A stretch of DNA of 41,159 bases from Verrucomicrobiia bacterium (GTDB taxonomy: Bacteria > Verrucomicrobiota > Verrucomicrobiia > Verrucomicrobiales > Akkermansiaceae): positions 1-41,159 of the forward strand of contig JAUIGV010000042.1 of assembly GCA_030432565.1 (NCBI GenBank), read 5' to 3'. Position numbers and translations under genes: made by a program. Shown piece by piece: positions 38,270 to 41,159 of the stretch (the first letter of the stretch is position 1; each line of letters opens with the position of its first letter). The notes under the pieces are model-generated. The model was not told the origin of the DNA. It was given only the letters and a program-made list of their open reading frames with translations, and made no database searches.

Positions 38270-39994
38270 TCAATATCCTGCAGCCTGGCCGTCCTTGCGG
38301 CTTTCGGAGGCACCTTGGTAGGTTTCATTTTTGGAATCGCGAAGGATGGCCTGGTAACCTCCGAAACCTCCGTTACCTGAGCGGATATCATGTCCCAGAT
38401 TTTTTAGGGCTCGGACCGTTTCCCACGGGTAGCCACTTTCCAATTCCACCCATCCCCCATCAGTCATGACCGTCCCCGTGGGTTGGGACGAGCCGAGGTG
38501 CTGCCATCGGGCGGCATCTCCGGCTTCCTGGACGTTCATTCCAAAATCGATCATGTTGACCAGAATCTGGACATGACCCTGGGGTTGCATTCCGCCGCCC
38601 ATGACCCCAAAGCTCAACCACGGCTTCTCATCCTTCATGACAAAGGCTGGAATGATGGTGTGAAAAGGGCGTTTCCCGGGGGCATAACAGTTGGCATGGC
38701 CCTGTTCGAGAGTGAAGAGCTGCCCGCGATCCTGAAAACAGAAACCCAGGCCGGGGGCGACAACGCCTGATCCGATCCCGCGGTAATTGCTCTGAATAAA
38801 GGACACCATATTGCCGTCGGAATCGGCAGTGGTCAGGTAGATGGTATCGCCGGAATTTAATTCCGCTTTCCCCGCCATCAGGCGTCGTGAGGCGCGGGCG
38901 GGATCGATGAGGGCCTTGCGCTCGGCAGCATATTCCGCCGAGAGCAGGCGTCCCAGTGGAGCCCGGGTAAAGTCGGGGTCGGCGTAGAACTTGGCTCGAT
39001 CCTCGTAAACCAACTTTTTGGTCTCGATCATCAGATGGAGCAGCTCGGGAGACCGGAGACCCATTGCCTTCAAATCATAACTCTCAAGGATCTTCAGCAT
39101 CTGTAGCGCGGCAATCCCCTGGCCATTCGGTGGTAGTTCATAGACCTCGTATCCCCGGTAGTTGACCGAGACCGGCTTGATCCATTCGGAGTGGTGTCCG
39201 GAGAAGTCATCAGCAGTGAGAAAGCCATCGTTCTCAGCAAAAAACTTCACCATCTCCTCAGCAATCCCTCCCCGGTAGAAGCTCTCAAGACCCTCCTTGG
39301 CCAGTCGCCGGTAAGTCCGAGAAAGTCCGGGGTTCTTGAAAATTTCTCCGACCGCAGGGGCCCGCCCATTGATGGTGAAGGTCTCCAAAAATGCACCCGG
39401 CTGATCCTTTAAGATCGGGACCGAGCGCCCCCACCCGCGGGCAATGACCTCGCTGACCGGAAAGCCATTTTCCGCATAGGAAATCGCCGGGGCCAGAACC
39501 ACCTCGATCGGAAGCTTCCCGAATTTTTGATGAAGTTCACTCCAACCGTCAACCGCCCCTGGAACGGAAATCGGGAGCATTCCAAGTGCGGGGATTGATT
39601 CGCGCTTGTTCTTATCGAGCTCAGCCCGCAATTGGTCATAGCTCAGGTTTTTGGGAGAACGGCCGCTGGCATTGAGACCGTGAAGGGTTTCTGTTTTGGC
39701 ATCCCAGACGATCGCAAAGAGATCTCCCCCGATTCCGCAACCAGTGGGCTCCATTAATCCAAGGGCGGCATTGGCGGCAATGGCGGCGTCGATGGCGCTC
39801 CCTCCATCACGCAGGATTTGAAGACCAACCTGGGTCGCGAGGGGCTGACTGGTAGCCACCATGCCATTCTGCGCGATCACAGGAGAACGGGTGGCATAAG
39901 AATGTCCGGTCAAGCGGTCCACTTGGGCCATCGTGGTCGATACCAAAAGGGAGAGCAAGCTCAGGCGGAGGGAGAATAAAGAAAGTGCTTTCAA
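38270..39994 (-). CDS. Gamma-glutamyltransferase family protein
   Basis: This 574-residue protein has a signal peptide (cut after TMA). It shows the gamma-glutamyltransferase fold: GLQILRDGGSAIDAAIAANA, EPTGCGIGGDLFAIVWD, and the autoprocessing site SGDTIYLTTADSDGN. Thr384, seven residues before that Asp, aligns with the nucleophile Thr391 of the E. coli enzyme; the precursor would be cut just before it into a large and a small subunit. The later RPFHTIIPAFVMKD and GVMGGGMQPQGHVQ segments are more like the YwrD or acylase-like branch than classical GGT. It would cleave gamma-glutamyl bonds of glutathione or similar peptides in the periplasm. The gene is upstream of the SLBB gene on the same strand; a functional link is not obvious. 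Confidence 0.93.
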   Translation of the reverse strand: MKALSLFSLRLSLLSLLVSTTMAQVDRLTGHSYATRSPVIAQNGMVATSQPLATQVGLQILRDGGSAIDAAIAANAALGLMEPTGCGIGGDLFAIVWDAKTETLHGLNASGRSPKNLSYDQLRAELDKNKRESIPALGMLPISVPGAVDGWSELHQKFGKLPIEVVLAPAISYAENGFPVSEVIARGWGRSVPILKDQPGAFLETFTINGRAPAVGEIFKNPGLSRTYRRLAKEGLESFYRGGIAEEMVKFFAENDGFLTADDFSGHHSEWIKPVSVNYRGYEVYELPPNGQGIAALQMLKILESYDLKAMGLRSPELLHLMIETKKLVYEDRAKFYADPDFTRAPLGRLLSAEYAAERKALIDPARASRRLMAGKAELNSGDTIYLTTADSDGNMVSFIQSNYRGIGSGVVAPGLGFCFQDRGQLFTLEQGHANCYAPGKRPFHTIIPAFVMKDEKPWLSFGVMGGGMQPQGHVQILVNMIDFGMNVQEAGDAARWQHLGSSQPTGTVMTDGGWVELESGYPWETVRALKNLGHDIRSGNGGFGGYQAILRDSKNETYQGASESRKDGQAAGY

Positions 39995-40325
39995 GGTTGG
40001 AACGGGGATCTTTTGCTCGGGAGCGACCGCTGGAGGGAGGTTAAGGCCGGATCACCAAAACGAAAGTCAATCAATGGCGGAATGGTCAAAGTGCTTCCAG
40101 CGATAAGACCTCCGGAGTCGCAAATCTCCTCATCGGATCACACGAACAATTGAGCTGCGCCTCACTCGTGATCCGGTGACCCAAAAACTCCAGCCGTGAG
40201 AAAAAATCAGCCCGGGCATCTTCCATTGCTGGAATCACCCGGGCTGAGACTTGATTCTAATTCAAATTGAAATCCAACAGAGTCAGAAAGCGATTTAGAT
40301 CGTTAATCGCCGACTGGCGCGACCC
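39995..40325. other. Intergenic region containing a terminator
   Basis: This stretch separates two minus-strand genes. It carries the strong terminator listed at 40201-40247. The part next to the gamma-glutamyltransferase start should contain its promoter, but I see no convincing hexamer pair. No gene is supported. Confidence 0.5.
40201..40247 (-). terminator. Rho-independent terminator of the LamG-type gene
   Basis: A perfect 10-base inverted repeat, TCAGCCCGGG (40207-40216) with CCCGGGCTGA (40238-40247), encloses a nested TTCCA/TGGAA stem. On the minus strand it is followed at once by six T (40206-40201). It lies about 80 bases past the stop of the LamG-type gene. Confidence 0.85.
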
Positions 40326-41159
40326 TTATTCTACCTCACGAATACGGTAGAATCTCCGAGGAGTTCCGGATTCGAGGAAGTCGTTGAACGAAGTCGATTC
40401 ACCTCCGCTTTCAACACTATCGGTAATTTCTTCCCATGTGAAAAGATCATCGGATGAATCGACCGCATAGATGCGGTTGGGGCGTGAGTTCCAGGTGATC
40501 GCAGTCCTTCCAGCCTCATCATCGCGATCAATTGCGGTGATGATGAACGGGACCGGAGGGGAGATGAGATCCGGCGGATTTGCCCCATTCGCGAGCTCGG
40601 CGATCTGATCTGGAGTCAGAGTGTTGGCGAAGATCGCAAAATCATCTATCCGACCGGCAAAGCTGTTGTTCAAAGTTGGCCCTTCCGCCCCGATCGTGAT
40701 GATTCCGTCAAATGGTACCAGGGGCGCAGCAGCACCCGCAGATGCGGCCAGCACGCCATCAATCCAAATTTGGCGTTCGCCAAAGGCATCGCGCTGGAAA
40801 ACGAAGTGTTGCCAGGTATTGAGGGTTGATCCTACAGCGCCGCCAGCAGCAATGGTCAGACGCTCCGGCGGGTTGCAGCAACCCGCTTGGTCGAAGTAAA
40901 TGATCCCGTTCCCCCAGGGAACGTGTGCTTGGAATCCACGCTGGTTACCGGTCGCAGTCGGAGAGTGAATCCAGAAGGAGCTGCTGCTTCCATCCGCAGT
41001 TCGATATTGCCAGAATGAGACCGCCATTGAGTTATTAATAAATGCCTGGTCGAGATGAGTTCCGGCGGGCGTTTGTGCATATGCCCCGTCGTTGATCGCG
41101 CCAAGTTCGATGGCCTCGTCTCCCGGACTGCCGGTCGTGCCCATGCCATTGGTGGTTAG
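40326..41159 (-). CDS. LamG/concanavalin-like secreted protein, 5' end outside window
   Basis: The frame is open to the window's right edge (LTTNG precedes the internal ATG at 41144), so the gene starts beyond it and the listed 272 residues are only its C-terminal part. A LamG-type jelly-roll domain is visible: SVSFWQYRTADGSSSSFW, WQHFVFQRDAFGERQIWIDG, FAGRIDDFAIFANTLTPDQI. The last 75 residues (FIITAIDRDDEAGRTAITWN, then YAVDSSDDLFTWEEI, ending RRFYRIREVE) are a fibronectin-like C-terminal module often found at the end of large secreted Verrucomicrobia proteins. It is probably exported and binds glycans or surfaces. A strong terminator lies just downstream. Confidence 0.83.
   Translation of the reverse strand, partial: LTTNGMGTTGSPGDEAIELGAINDGAYAQTPAGTHLDQAFINNSMAVSFWQYRTADGSSSSFWIHSPTATGNQRGFQAHVPWGNGIIYFDQAGCCNPPERLTIAAGGAVGSTLNTWQHFVFQRDAFGERQIWIDGVLAASAGAAAPLVPFDGIITIGAEGPTLNNSFAGRIDDFAIFANTLTPDQIAELANGANPPDLISPPVPFIITAIDRDDEAGRTAITWNSRPNRIYAVDSSDDLFTWEEITDSVESGGESTSFNDFLESGTPRRFYRIREVE

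Overview
The window looks like chromosomal DNA from a free-living or particle-attached member of the Verrucomicrobiota (PVC superphylum). Four things point there: a planctomycete-type cytochrome c/DUF1549/DUF1553 gene followed directly by a DUF1501 gene, a Bat-type von Willebrand operon ending in a squalene-cyclase-like gene, a PEP-CTERM surface protein, and many secreted proteins (SGNH hydrolases, a sulfatase, a PQQ-type propeller, LamG and discoidin proteins). This placement is inferred from gene content, not from a marker gene. I saw no rRNA, tRNA, CRISPR array, insertion sequence or phage gene.

Region 1 (1-9988, + strand) is a tightly coupled operon: a 5'-truncated BatA-type VWA membrane protein, a second VWA protein with a glutamine-amidotransferase-like domain, a 1481-residue DUF4175-like membrane/coiled-coil protein, and an exported squalene-cyclase-like protein. 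Every junction is a short start/stop overlap. MoxR and DUF58 genes would be expected upstream, outside the window. Region 2 (10066-16666) has a secreted SGNH hydrolase on the minus strand. Divergent from it, behind a recognisable promoter, are an exported caspase-family peptidase with a YARHG domain, a class 3 lipase and a PQQ-like propeller protein.

Region 3 (16863-24804, + strand) carries a membrane protein of unknown function, a PAP2-like membrane phosphatase, an exported transglutaminase-like protein, a large exported protein with two thioredoxin-like domains that lack the CxxC motif, and a sulfatase. It meets a convergent 1085-residue exported protein (24838-28095, -). Region 4 (28096-30578) holds a gene-poor stretch, an ExbD-like protein with no ExbB partner in the window, a small acidic protein of unknown function and a second SGNH hydrolase (-).

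Region 5 (30963-35291, + strand) is the classic cytochrome c/DUF1549/DUF1553 plus DUF1501 pair. Region 6 (35576-41159, - strand) has a PEP-CTERM discoidin-like gene broken by two apparent single-base frame losses, a Wza-like SLBB polysaccharide export protein, a gamma-glutamyltransferase and a LamG-type secreted protein cut by the window end. Most of the window therefore serves the cell envelope and the exterior: sensing or assembly in the envelope, polymer export, and breakdown of esters, sulfated glycans and peptides. The most notable sequence-level observation is the doubly frameshifted PEP-CTERM gene, whose 5' break lies in a homopolymer.
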